From positions 1 through 64,000 of the forward strand of contig NC_004113.1 in the NCBI RefSeq assembly GCF_000011345.1: a stretch of DNA of 64,000 nt, written 5' to 3'. The notes under the pieces were generated by a model, which saw only the letters and a list, made by a program, of their open reading frames with translations, searched no databases and had not been told where the DNA came from. The position numbers were made by a program, and so were the translations under genes. Shown in pieces: positions 8,796 to 17,428 of this stretch (position 1 is the first letter of the stretch; each line of letters opens with the position of its first letter). Origin of the DNA: Thermosynechococcus vestitus BP-1. Lineage in GTDB: Bacteria > Cyanobacteriota > Cyanobacteriia > Thermosynechococcales > Thermosynechococcaceae.

Positions 8796-9758
8796 TTATA
8801 CTTTCTTCTCTTTTGCTGCGGTGTTGGACTGTTGCCTATCGAGATGACGACTCATACGGCTACCGGCTCGGATGCCCGCGGCTTCGGCTTGAGGCCCCAA
8901 AATGCCCCGTGCCACAATCCCACCGAGGGTGGCCAATAGCGTTTCCTTGGCAAAGGTTTGACTGGTTTTCACCCACCACTCCAGGAAAAAATGCAGGGAC
9001 GGAGGGGGAGGTCCCTCAGGGGAGGGTTCGGCCAACTGTCGCCCCAGATCTTCCCCGAGTTGCGAACCGACCATATTGCCCACCACACGTCCGAGGGTTT
9101 CACCCACAGGTCCTAAGACCACTTGCCCCGCTAAGCCGCCAGCAAGTTCACCGGCTGCCCCGCCAATTTTGTCACCGCTGTGAATCTCCAGTGCTTTTGC
9201 AATTCGTTCCGGAGTTTCCTCAAGGGCGGTAAATTGCAGTTGAATCATCTGCTCAGTGGCTTCCATGCCCAGTCGTGCACCAATGACACCGCCAACAAAG
9301 GTGCCCACTTGCACCCCCATGACAGCACCCCCAGGCCCCATCAACAGACCGCCCGCCGTTCCCCCCACCATGCCGCCGAGAATATCCCCCAGGTAGCCCC
9401 CCATGAGGAATCCGCCCATGGCGGTGAGTTTGTTGCCGACTTCTTCGGGTTCGAGATCAAAGGCGCGGGTGAGGTTTTGCAGGCCCCTATTGCCTTGGCC
9501 AATGATCTGAACCTCTCCCCAAAACTGAATGGCGGCGAGCAGTTGCAGGGGAGTGATCTGCTCGCGGTGATACTCAATGGTGATCGAGGCGGCAAGGGGG
9601 TTAACGTGAACAGACTGGATACCGCGGAGGGTTTTCAGGTAGGCAGTCAAGGAGTCGCGAAAGCCGACATCGGTTTTCAGTTCTTGAATCCGCAATCGCA
9701 GGCGATCGCCCGTGACGTGCACGAGCTCGGCAATCGGCGCAGTTTCAGCAGTGGCCAT
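8796..9758 (-). CDS. HMA-like domain protein with glycine-zipper region
   Basis: 320 residues. The start at 9758 is preceded by a strong GGGGAGGG element 7 nt upstream. Residues ~8-80 (HVTGDRLRLRIQEL to the HVNPLAASITIEY segment) resemble the ferredoxin-like heavy-metal-associated fold but lack the CxxC metal motif. The middle (~115-255) is a series of glycine-rich segments such as GGFLMGGYLGDILGGMVGG and GGLAGQVVLGPVGE, a glycine-zipper pattern for membrane insertion. A C-terminal hydrophobic segment precedes a basic tail. Function is unknown. It is divergent from the ABC ATPase gene. Confidence 0.7.
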   Translation of the reverse strand: MATAETAPIAELVHVTGDRLRLRIQELKTDVGFRDSLTAYLKTLRGIQSVHVNPLAASITIEYHREQITPLQLLAAIQFWGEVQIIGQGNRGLQNLTRAFDLEPEEVGNKLTAMGGFLMGGYLGDILGGMVGGTAGGLLMGPGGAVMGVQVGTFVGGVIGARLGMEATEQMIQLQFTALEETPERIAKALEIHSGDKIGGAAGELAGGLAGQVVLGPVGETLGRVVGNMVGSQLGEDLGRQLAEPSPEGPPPPSLHFFLEWWVKTSQTFAKETLLATLGGIVARGILGPQAEAAGIRAGSRMSRHLDRQQSNTAAKEKKV

Positions 9759-9857
9759 GGGAACCCTCCCCAATCGGCTCTAGTTGCTGTTGTAGCACGC
9801 ACCCCAAAGGAAGGAGAAATATCTGTCAAAATGTTAAGGGAATCGCACACAGAGTTA

Positions 9858-10886
9858 ATGACCATGACAGCCACGGTAAAGGTCGAACATCTCAGGAAGT
9901 CCTACGGTGCCATTACAGCGGTGGCCGATGTCTCCTTGACAGCCCATCAAGGGGAAATTTTTGGGGTGCTGGGGCCGAATGGCTCAGGGAAAACGACAAC
10001 GCTGCGCTGTCTGTGTACCCTCTCGCGACCGGATGCGGGGCTACTGGAAGTCTGCGGCTTCTCGGTGCTTCACCAACCCCATTTGGTGCGCCAAAAATTA
10101 GGCTATGTGGCCCAAGAGGTGGCTCTCGATAAAATTCTTACGGGTCAGGAATTCCTAGAATTGCAGGCGGCGCTGTACCACATTCCCCGTGCCCTGATTC
10201 CGGAGCGCATTGAGGCGGTGCTGGCGCGCTTAGATCTACTGCAATGGCGCGATCGCCAGTGTGGTACCTATTCGGGTGGCATTCGCAAACGCTTTGATCT
10301 GGCGGCAGGACTGCTGCACCAACCCCAAGTTCTTGTCTTGGATGAACCCACCGTAGGTCTCGACATTGAAAGTCGCCAAGTGATCTGGGATGTGCTGCGG
10401 GATCTCAAGGCCCAGGGACTGACGATTATCTTGACCAGCCACTACCTGGAGGAGGTGGATCTCCTCAGCGATCGCTTGGTGATTCTCGATAAGGGACGGG
10501 TGATTGCCAGTGGTTCTCCTGAGGAACTCAAGGCCAATATCGGGGGCGATCGCGTCACGTTGCGGGTGCGGGAATTTACACCGCGTCAAGAGGCGCAAAG
10601 GGCACAGGCCCTTCTCAGTCAATTGACCTGCGTAAAATCAGCACTGATTAATGCCAACCAAGGCAACTCCTTGAATTTGGTCGTCACAGATGTCACTGTG
10701 GCGATCGCAGCCATTAAAAGGGCGCTAGAGGAAGCAGGCCTGCCCCTCTTTAGCTTGGCGCAGTCACGGCCCAGTCTAGATGATGTCTATTTAGCAGCCA
10801 CCGGTCAAACCCTCTTGGATGCCGACTTGGCAGCAGCAGCGCAGCGGGACAGCAAACAGTTGAAAAAAGAGGTCATGCAACGCTAA
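9858..10886 (+). CDS. ABC transporter ATP-binding protein (DrrA/ABC-2 type)
   Basis: 342 residues from the ATG at 9858 (MTMTATVKVEHLRKSYG); an ATG at 9831 preceded by AAGGAGAAAT is an alternative. Walker A is GPNGSGKTTT, the signature is YSGGIRKR and Walker B is VLVLDEPTVGLD. The C-terminal ~100 residues match the DUF4162-type extension of drug and polysaccharide exporters. The permease is probably encoded elsewhere, because the next gene is not an ABC-2 membrane protein. The stop overlaps the next start by 1 nt (TAATG), so translation is coupled. Confidence 0.9.
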   Translation: MTMTATVKVEHLRKSYGAITAVADVSLTAHQGEIFGVLGPNGSGKTTTLRCLCTLSRPDAGLLEVCGFSVLHQPHLVRQKLGYVAQEVALDKILTGQEFLELQAALYHIPRALIPERIEAVLARLDLLQWRDRQCGTYSGGIRKRFDLAAGLLHQPQVLVLDEPTVGLDIESRQVIWDVLRDLKAQGLTIILTSHYLEEVDLLSDRLVILDKGRVIASGSPEELKANIGGDRVTLRVREFTPRQEAQRAQALLSQLTCVKSALINANQGNSLNLVVTDVTVAIAAIKRALEEAGLPLFSLAQSRPSLDDVYLAATGQTLLDADLAAAAQRDSKQLKKEVMQR

Positions 10887-11296
10887 TGGGGCAGCCAATT
10901 CTCTGGGTACATGGGGATTGCCTCGACCCCAACGCCCCCATCTTTAGCCGCTATCCGGCAGCACCGGCAATTTTTGTTTGGGATGTGGCCCTGCTCAAGG
11001 AGTGGCAAATTCGTCTGAAGCGGCTGGTGTTTCTCTATGAGTGCCTGCTGGATCTACCGGTGCAGATGTACCGTGGCGAGGTGGCGCCCTTGGTGAATGC
11101 CTTTGTGGAGCTGCACGGGGGCGATCGCGTGGTGACGATGGCAAGTCCTAGCCCCCGCTTTCGCGCCATTTGTGGGCAATTGGCCTATCCCCTGGAGATC
11201 CTAGAGCCAGAACCCTTTGTTACGTTGCCGGCCAATGCTGATTTGAAGCGATTCTTTCGTTATTGGAAGTTGGCCAAACCTCGCCTGGGGCTATAG
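10886..11296 (+). CDS. Conserved hypothetical protein, photolyase N-domain-like
   Basis: 136 residues starting MGQPILWVHGDCLDPNAPIF. The alternating hydrophobic strands and the early WVHGDCL and FVWD segments recall the Rossmann-like N-terminal domain of DNA photolyase/cryptochrome. There is no FAD-binding half, so it cannot be a photolyase. Such stand-alone proteins are common in cyanobacteria. It overlaps the ABC ATPase stop by one base and is followed by the LptF/G gene after 2 nt, giving a three-gene operon. Function unknown. Confidence 0.7.
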   Translation: MGQPILWVHGDCLDPNAPIFSRYPAAPAIFVWDVALLKEWQIRLKRLVFLYECLLDLPVQMYRGEVAPLVNAFVELHGGDRVVTMASPSPRFRAICGQLAYPLEILEPEPFVTLPANADLKRFFRYWKLAKPRLGL

Positions 11297-11298
11297 AT

Positions 11299-12438
11299 AT
11301 GTTGGCGATCGCCCACTCCCTTGAGAAGCTGCCTTGGCCGCCGCGATTCTCCCTGTTGGATCGCTATATCCTGCGGGAGATGATTCGCCCCTTTGTCTTT
11401 GGTTTTGGTATTTTTACGGCGATCGCGGCCGTTATTGGTACGGTGTTCTACCTCATTCGCAATATGGTGGAGCACCACCTTGGCCTCCTCAGTGCCATTC
11501 AAGTTTTTTTTCTACGCCTACCCACCTTTGCCGTGCTGGGCATTCCCATGGCGATGCTCTTTGGTGCGCTCCTTTCCTATAGTCAACTCTCCCGCCGCAG
11601 TGAACTGATTGCCTGTAAAAGCTGTGGGGTTAGTCCAGTGCGTCTGGTGCGACCCGCGCTCCTAGCGGGGTTCTGTGCCTTGCTCTGCACCTTTGCCCTC
11701 AATGAACTGGTAGCTCCCCCCCTGGCCTATCGCGCCATCAAAACCTTGGAGGTGGCGATCCACCGCCCGCAACCCACCTTTCAGACCCGCAATATCTTCT
11801 ACCGTCGTTTTGGCGACGGACACCTGCGGCAACTCTTTTTTGCCCATCGTTTTGATGGGAAGGTCATGGGTCAAGTGACGGTGTTGAACTTTGAGCAGGG
11901 GGAGTTGCGGGAAATTATCACGGCCCAGGAAGCTCAGTGGCAGGGTTCAGCGTGGCTGTTTCGTCAGGGAACCTACCACCACCTCAGGGGCGATCGCGAC
12001 TATGATGTGGCCGAGATCTTCTCAGAACGAAGGTTTGCCTACCCCCGCACCCCCCTTGATTTAGCCATGGAAACGCGGGTACCCGAGTTTATGACTAGCC
12101 GCGAAATCTATCGGTACTTGCAAATTTTGGCGGAAAGTGGCGATGCCAAACGCTTGCGGCAGTGGCGGGTGCAGTTGCAGGAAAAGCTCTCCCTCCCCTT
12201 TTTGTGTCTAAGTTTTGCCGTCATTGGCGCTGTTTTGGGGATCAGTTCTCCCCGCCAAGGACAGGGACGAGCCTTTGGCCTGAGTGTGGCGATTATTTTT
12301 GGCTACTATGTTGCCGCTTTTATTTTCACTGCCTTTGGTGAGGGTGGAGCGGTGCACCCGATCGTGGCCAGTTGGCTACCAAAGGGAATTGTGAGCGCGA
12401 TCGCCCTGGGGATGCTCTACGACGCCAATCGTCATTAG
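11299..12438 (+). CDS. LptF/LptG (YjgP/YjgQ) family permease
   Basis: 379 residues from the ATG at 11299 (MLAIAHSLEKLPWPP). There are three transmembrane helices near the N terminus (FVFGFGIFTAIAAVIGTVFY, then the FAVLGIPMAMLFGALLSY region), a large periplasmic jellyroll-like middle, and three helices at the C terminus. LptF and LptG are the membrane subunits that pull lipopolysaccharide out of the inner membrane with LptB2. Cyanobacteria usually have one such gene. The upstream ATPase is DrrA-like rather than an obvious LptB, so the pairing is uncertain. Confidence 0.87.
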   Translation: MLAIAHSLEKLPWPPRFSLLDRYILREMIRPFVFGFGIFTAIAAVIGTVFYLIRNMVEHHLGLLSAIQVFFLRLPTFAVLGIPMAMLFGALLSYSQLSRRSELIACKSCGVSPVRLVRPALLAGFCALLCTFALNELVAPPLAYRAIKTLEVAIHRPQPTFQTRNIFYRRFGDGHLRQLFFAHRFDGKVMGQVTVLNFEQGELREIITAQEAQWQGSAWLFRQGTYHHLRGDRDYDVAEIFSERRFAYPRTPLDLAMETRVPEFMTSREIYRYLQILAESGDAKRLRQWRVQLQEKLSLPFLCLSFAVIGAVLGISSPRQGQGRAFGLSVAIIFGYYVAAFIFTAFGEGGAVHPIVASWLPKGIVSAIALGMLYDANRH

Positions 12439-12456
12439 TCGGTGATGAGTAGGCCA

Positions 12457-13638
12457 TTAGTAGGGAATTTGCCAGTAGCGGCAGGCCGCATGGGCAAGGG
12501 TCATGACCCCCACAGGAATGGCCTGTTCATCCACATCAAATTCGGGGTGATGCAGGGGATAGTTGGGGCGATCGCGAAAGCCGACGCCAAGGCGAAACAT
12601 AGCACCGGGGGCGTGCTCGAGGTAAAGGGCAAAATCCTCTGCCCCAAGGGACGGTTCTGGCAAGATGTGCACATGGGGGGCACCGACCACCTCCGTGGCT
12701 GCCTCCGCCAGCAATTGCGATAGGTAGGGGGTATTTTCCACTCCCGGCACCCCCCGCCGATAGTGGAGCTGGTAGCGGGCACCGTAGGCGTGGCAGACGT
12801 TAGCCACAATTTGCTCAATCCAAGTGGGAAGGGTGGCGCGGGTTTCCGGGTGGAGCGATCGCACAGTTCCCTGAAGTGTGACCTGATCAGCAATGACATT
12901 GGCTGCCCGTCCCCCTTGAATTTTGCCAAAGGTGAGCACCACGGGGCGCAACGGATTTTGGGTACGACTAATGGCCTGTTGCAAAGCACTGATGACTTGA
13001 GCAGCAATCCAAATGGCATCCACCGCTTCATGGGGGCGCGCCCCATGTCCCGATTCTCCCAAAATCGTTAACTCAATGTCATCGGCAGCGGCCGTTAAAG
13101 CACCATAGCGCACCGCCACGTCCCCCGCTGGAATACTGGGGAAAACATGGAGCGACAAAATGGCACTCACCGCTTCCATAGCGCCATCCGCAATCATCCA
13201 ACTCGCCCCTTGGGCAATTTCTTCCGCAGGCTGAAAAATAAACCGCACGCGGCCGGGGAACTCCTCCTTGAGGGCAGCTAAGACCATTGCCGTGCCAAGA
13301 CCCACTGTCGTGTGGACATCGTGGCCACAGGCGTGCATCACCCCCGCATGTTTCGAGCTAAACTCCAGACCGGTGCGCTCTTGAATAGGCAAGGCATCCA
13401 TATCGGTGCGAATAGCCAAGAGCCGTTGTTCTTTGGAATTCCCCTCCAGCTCAGCAATCACACCCACTTTGCCCACATCCTGCTGTACACTTAAGCCTGC
13501 GGAGGAAAGGACCCCAGCCACATAGGCAGCGGTTTGATGTTCTTGGCCACTCAACTCGGGGTAGCGGTGCAGATGGCGACGAATTTCAATGAGACGGGGG
13601 GTGAGGGTGTGGGTAATCTGGCGAATCCGAGCAAGCAT
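12457..13638 (-). CDS. M20D-family amidohydrolase (N-acyl-amino-acid/hippurate hydrolase type)
   Basis: 393 residues. The M20 metallopeptidase core shows the family segments MHACGHDVHTT (metal-binding His/Asp), FQPAEE (catalytic and metal glutamates) and GHGARPHE (dimerisation domain), with a late EDFALY region. It hydrolyses an amide bond of N-acylated amino acids or a related compound in the cytosol; the substrate cannot be inferred. The start at 13638 gives a complete N-terminal domain. It follows the CYTH gene on the same strand after 46 nt and may close the BT1-carotenoid oxygenase-CYTH run. Confidence 0.88.
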   Translation of the reverse strand: MLARIRQITHTLTPRLIEIRRHLHRYPELSGQEHQTAAYVAGVLSSAGLSVQQDVGKVGVIAELEGNSKEQRLLAIRTDMDALPIQERTGLEFSSKHAGVMHACGHDVHTTVGLGTAMVLAALKEEFPGRVRFIFQPAEEIAQGASWMIADGAMEAVSAILSLHVFPSIPAGDVAVRYGALTAAADDIELTILGESGHGARPHEAVDAIWIAAQVISALQQAISRTQNPLRPVVLTFGKIQGGRAANVIADQVTLQGTVRSLHPETRATLPTWIEQIVANVCHAYGARYQLHYRRGVPGVENTPYLSQLLAEAATEVVGAPHVHILPEPSLGAEDFALYLEHAPGAMFRLGVGFRDRPNYPLHHPEFDVDEQAIPVGVMTLAHAACRYWQIPY

Positions 13639-13684
13639 AGGGCAGCTGTGGCGATATTTTTGTATCCTATCGAATCTTAGGAAT

Positions 13685-14158
13685 TCAGGGGGACCACTCC
13701 TGATAGGGATGCTCTGCTAAGTAGGCATTGGTATAGCGGGGGTCGTCGGTCACCTCAGGGCCAACCCAAGGGGGTAAAGTCAGGGGATAGTCAGCACGGG
13801 GCAATTCAATTTCTGCCAAAATGAGACCCCGACAGGCGCCAGCAAATTCATCAATCTCCCAACAGAGGTCACCCACTGGGATGCGATAGCGGTTTTTCTG
13901 AATGATTGGTTGCAGGCACAATTCCTCAAGGAGTTCCCTGGCCTCGGTAACGGGGATAGCATACTCATACTCACGGCGTTGGCCACCCCTGGCTTTGCCC
14001 TTGATCGTGATCCAGGCCTCCTCAGCCGCAAGACGCACGCGCACCGTGCGCTCAGGAACCGTTGAGAGGTAGCCTTGGGCAAATTCGGCCACACTTGTGG
14101 CTAGGGACCGCCATTGTTCACCTGTGACGAGGAACTTGCGCTCAATTTCAATGCCCAT
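13685..14158 (-). CDS. CYTH domain protein (ThTPase-like triphosphate tunnel enzyme)
   Basis: 157 residues beginning with the diagnostic MGIEIERKFLV, the ExExK strand of the CYTH fold. Basic and acidic strand motifs follow (VRVRLA, WITIKGKA, EYEYAIP, WEIDEFAG, LILAEIELP). The fold is a beta-barrel tunnel that binds inorganic or organic triphosphates with divalent metal; many bacterial members are tripolyphosphatases. The exact substrate is unknown. It starts 3 nt after the carotenoid oxygenase stop, so it belongs to that operon. Confidence 0.9.
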   Translation of the reverse strand: MGIEIERKFLVTGEQWRSLATSVAEFAQGYLSTVPERTVRVRLAAEEAWITIKGKARGGQRREYEYAIPVTEARELLEELCLQPIIQKNRYRIPVGDLCWEIDEFAGACRGLILAEIELPRADYPLTLPPWVGPEVTDDPRYTNAYLAEHPYQEWSP

Positions 14159-14161
14159 TGC

Positions 14162-15625
14162 CTAGACCGCCGTGGTAAATGAACCGTGAAGACCATAGGG
14201 AATGTGGTGTTTCAGGTGCAACCGTGCCACAGGACCAGCGCTAATGGCCGCGGCATCAAAGATGAGTAACTGGGATTTGTGGCAACTGGCATCATAAACC
14301 ACCTGCAACAGCCAGCCATCCTCTTCTCCTTGGGCCCCCTGCCAGAGAAAGTCTCCCTTTTGCAGACCGCGGGGGACAACGATCGGCTCACTGACAAAAC
14401 CGCGCGGCGCTGCTGACCAAAACTGTTCCTCGCCCGTCTGGCGATCGCACCGCCACAGGGCCTGTAGGGGTGCATTGGTTTTCGGATCATGCCCCGCCGC
14501 CAAATAGGTGTAGCGGTAGGGTTGGCCCACCTTGGCCGGATGCACCACAGGAAATTCGCAGGGGCGATCGCTCACCACCTGCCAGTCCACCGCTTTTGTC
14601 TTCGGATTCAACTGGATGCGCCACAGCAAACTTGCGGGCAGGGCTGCAAAATTCACCTCCCGAAAATCCATGCCCGGTTCCAAATTGGGAAAATGGCTGT
14701 AGGCAATGGACTCCACGTGAATTTCATCCCCCACTTCGTAGGCATTGGCATGGTGAAAGACAAAACAGGGGGGCATGGTCAACATTTGGGGGGGGCCACC
14801 CCGACGGGGCAGCAGCCAAACCCGTGTCGGTTCCTGAGCATTGAATTGAAGGCACTGGGCAGCGCCCCGCAGTCCCAGCAGATAGGGCAAGGGATTGAAT
14901 TGCACTGGGTTTTGAAAAACAATGGCGTAATTGGGGGTGAGGGCAAAGTCATGGATAAAGGCAAACCCTGGAATTTGAAATGTGGGTTGCGAAACACACT
15001 GACCATTGGCATCAAACTCGTAGAGCCTAATGCGGGTATTGAGGCCGGGCTGAACACCAAAATTCACCAGCCGCTGCGTCTGGGGGTCAAAGCGGGGATG
15101 GGCTGCAAAGGCATCCCTCTCCCTGAGGAGACCGCCTAGGTTGTCGAGTCCAATGGTTTCTAGGGTCACAGGATCAAGGCGGTGGGGCAGGCTTGCTTCC
15201 CAGAGCGCCAGTAATTTCCCAGCCCAGTAGATCACATGGGTATTGGCAATGTTTTTGACACGGGTATCGAGGAAATTGGCGAACCAGCCTCCCGGCTTTT
15301 GGGTGCCAAAGACACCCCGATAGAGCAGGCGATTGGCTTTTTCCTCCTCCAAAAATCCCGCAGTGCGCACGTAGCGATTGCGAAAATGTACCCGTCCCTT
15401 CTCAAAGCGAAAAGCACAGATCATGCCGTCGCCATCAAAGGGATGGGCTAAGGGCACGCCGCCGCGCTCCAACAGTCCAGGGCCATTGCGGTAGAGGGTT
15501 CCCACCAAATCCGTGGGCACCGTGCCTTCGACCTCCTCAATCCAATAGTCATACTCTTGGGTAAGGGATTCGGTACCCCCCCGCCAATCGGCCATTGTGT
15601 AGGGGCGATCTAAAACTCCGGTCAT
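14162..15625 (-). CDS. Carotenoid cleavage oxygenase (RPE65/apocarotenoid oxygenase family)
   Basis: 487 residues. The seven-bladed propeller family is recognised by FDGDGMICAF near the N terminus, FIHDFALT, and the metal-binding histidines in FVFHHANAY and in the C-terminal IPYGLHGSFT. These proteins use Fe(II) and O2 to cleave carotenoids or apocarotenoids; the Synechocystis homologue Diox1 makes retinal from apocarotenals. Substrate specificity here is not determined. The start overlaps the stop of the BT1 transporter gene by 4 nt (ATGA), indicating coupled translation. Confidence 0.9.
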   Translation of the reverse strand: MTGVLDRPYTMADWRGGTESLTQEYDYWIEEVEGTVPTDLVGTLYRNGPGLLERGGVPLAHPFDGDGMICAFRFEKGRVHFRNRYVRTAGFLEEEKANRLLYRGVFGTQKPGGWFANFLDTRVKNIANTHVIYWAGKLLALWEASLPHRLDPVTLETIGLDNLGGLLRERDAFAAHPRFDPQTQRLVNFGVQPGLNTRIRLYEFDANGQCVSQPTFQIPGFAFIHDFALTPNYAIVFQNPVQFNPLPYLLGLRGAAQCLQFNAQEPTRVWLLPRRGGPPQMLTMPPCFVFHHANAYEVGDEIHVESIAYSHFPNLEPGMDFREVNFAALPASLLWRIQLNPKTKAVDWQVVSDRPCEFPVVHPAKVGQPYRYTYLAAGHDPKTNAPLQALWRCDRQTGEEQFWSAAPRGFVSEPIVVPRGLQKGDFLWQGAQGEEDGWLLQVVYDASCHKSQLLIFDAAAISAGPVARLHLKHHIPYGLHGSFTTAV

Positions 15626-16983
15626 GAAACACTTGGCTCCAACTCAACAGTGACAGCGGATTGCGAGGCGGGTGCGGGCAGCTGCTGCGGCAACCAGTTC
15701 AACAGCGGTAGTGGCAATAGCGTACTCAGGTTAGTCATGAGCACCAGCAACCACAGGCGATCGAAGTTGTGCTCAGTAATCCCCAGCCAGTGGGTCAGCA
15801 GCGCCCCCAACTCATGGGAAACCAAATTGGCAAGGTTGCTAATGGACATCAGCAGCGCAAAGAGGGTGGCCTCAATCCCCGGCGGACACAACCGCGCCGC
15901 CAACACCAGTACCGGCATAAAGGCAATTTGTCCCATGACGGCCAAAATCAAGCTATCACCCAAGCTAAACCACTGGTCACTAATGCCCCATTGGCGATTG
16001 AGGTGGGTGACCAAAATCAAGCTAGAGAGCCCTAAAAAGGCTGAGAGAATCGTGCTCCAGAAAAATATGGTACGCAGGGGCAGCGTTTTCAGATACCGCT
16101 GGAAAATCCACACCCCCAAGAGGGAAGCAATGCTCGTGACAAGGCGCACCCGCCCCAAAAACTCCGCCTCAAAGCCCAATTCATTCGTTGTAAAGAAAAA
16201 GAAAGCGGATTCCGAGCCGGGGGTCGCCTGCCAGAGGAAGAGGAAAGCCACCGGCAACCAAATCCGTTTTTGCATCATGGCTTGGCGCACATGGTTGATA
16301 TGCTCCCAAGTCTGACTCAGTTGAGGCCGAGCCATGACCCGTTCTTCGGCGATCGCTCCCGCCACTGCCGACACCAAGAGGGGAAACACCGCCGTAATTT
16401 GAAAGACTGTACGCGGACTAAACCACTGCAACAGTTGGCCACTAAAGTAAGCGGTGAGGATGCCCCCCACAGCAGTAGCGGCCCAGCTTAGGGATTGCAG
16501 AGTTCCCATTTCTGTAGCGGATTCTTGGCGTGCCCGCTCAACCACCAGTGAATCGACAATCACATCACTGAGGGCGATCGCGATCGATGCTCCTAGAATT
16601 GCTGCCGTTGCCTGCCAAGGGGTAGCCACCCACGTCCCCAGGCTCAACCACGCCCCACAGCCCAGCAAGCCCGACAGGACAAGATAGGAGCGGCGGCGAA
16701 ATCCCAAAAGTGGCAGGCTATCAGAAACGAGACCAAAGACCGGCTTAATCACCCAGGGCAGCGCCGCCACCCCCATCAAGGCCGCCACTTCCGCCGGCGA
16801 CAGCCCCAACTCATCCTTAAAGAAAAAGCTAATGGCCAGCCGTGCTAAGCCCAAAACCCCTTGGACAAAATACACCAGCAAAATGGCTAGGAGTTCGCCA
16901 CTGGGCTCTTGGCCAAAAAGGAGTGTTTCCTTGAGCCCCCGTAGCCAGCGTTGAGGTTGCGAAGGTTGAACCAACATTACCAA
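15622..16983 (-). CDS. BT1/FBT-family folate-biopterin transporter
   Basis: 453 residues with about twelve transmembrane helices. The family motif region EVAALMGVAALPWVIKPVFG lies near residues 64-83, and ALSDVIVDSLVVERAR follows around 137-152. Cyanobacterial members import folates, and plant orthologues sit in the chloroplast envelope. It is first in a run with the carotenoid oxygenase, the CYTH protein and possibly the M20 amidohydrolase, a combination with no obvious shared pathway. The start is one of two nearby ATGs (MVMLVQ or MLVQ). Confidence 0.88.
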   Translation of the reverse strand: MVMLVQPSQPQRWLRGLKETLLFGQEPSGELLAILLVYFVQGVLGLARLAISFFFKDELGLSPAEVAALMGVAALPWVIKPVFGLVSDSLPLLGFRRRSYLVLSGLLGCGAWLSLGTWVATPWQATAAILGASIAIALSDVIVDSLVVERARQESATEMGTLQSLSWAATAVGGILTAYFSGQLLQWFSPRTVFQITAVFPLLVSAVAGAIAEERVMARPQLSQTWEHINHVRQAMMQKRIWLPVAFLFLWQATPGSESAFFFFTTNELGFEAEFLGRVRLVTSIASLLGVWIFQRYLKTLPLRTIFFWSTILSAFLGLSSLILVTHLNRQWGISDQWFSLGDSLILAVMGQIAFMPVLVLAARLCPPGIEATLFALLMSISNLANLVSHELGALLTHWLGITEHNFDRLWLLVLMTNLSTLLPLPLLNWLPQQLPAPASQSAVTVELEPSVS

Positions 16984-17095
16984 ATGTTAAGCAACAGCAT
17001 TGCCTCCATCATATCCAGACAAGCTGAAAATTGCTAACACTGGTACGTTTCACTAGCCCCCAGAAGAACAGAGGCGCAAGAGACCCTGATGGGGG

Positions 17096-17308
17096 TTATT
17101 GGGCAACCTCGAGTTGATCGAGGCGCAGCCAAACCGTGGGCGTGGGGACTGGAAATTTAATCTGGGCATAGTCACCGCGAATGTCCACCACCTCGCCCCG
17201 TCCCTCAAAGAGATAGGGAGGGTAGCGGTGATCACTGGCTAGAGCTTCAAGACTATTGGCCAGCTTTTCAGCAACGACTTTCACCAAATCTCCTTTTTTG
17301 ATTGCCAT
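17096..17308 (-). CDS. ndhO: NDH-1 complex subunit O
   Basis: 70 residues from the ATG at 17308 ([12 protein letters not shown]), ending [10 protein letters not shown]. This is the cyanobacterial/plastid-specific NdhO, an SH3-like small subunit of the thylakoid NDH-1 complex used in cyclic electron flow and respiration. The sequence contains [16 protein letters not shown], typical of the family, and the length fits. An upstream in-frame codon at 17320 would add four residues but is less conserved. ndhB lies 21 kb away, so the Ndh genes are dispersed. Confidence 0.93.
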   Translation of the reverse strand: MAIKKGDLVKVVAEKLANSLEALASDHRYPPYLFEGRGEVVDIRGDYAQIKFPVPTPTVWLRLDQLEVAQ

Positions 17309-17428
17309 AGGACGCTCCACAGAAATCGTTCCCCATTGTAGGGGATCAGGGAATGGCAGTGGCTCAACAGTAGGCTGCCTGCGGTTAAACTACGCTTAGG
17401 GATCACAATACCACTGGGGAGTTTTGGC

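Noticed and set aside
9180-9857. N-terminal extension of the ABC ATPase frame by 226 codons
   Set aside because: It is the antisense of the HMA-like gene and has no conserved sequence; the ATPase fold starts at 9858.
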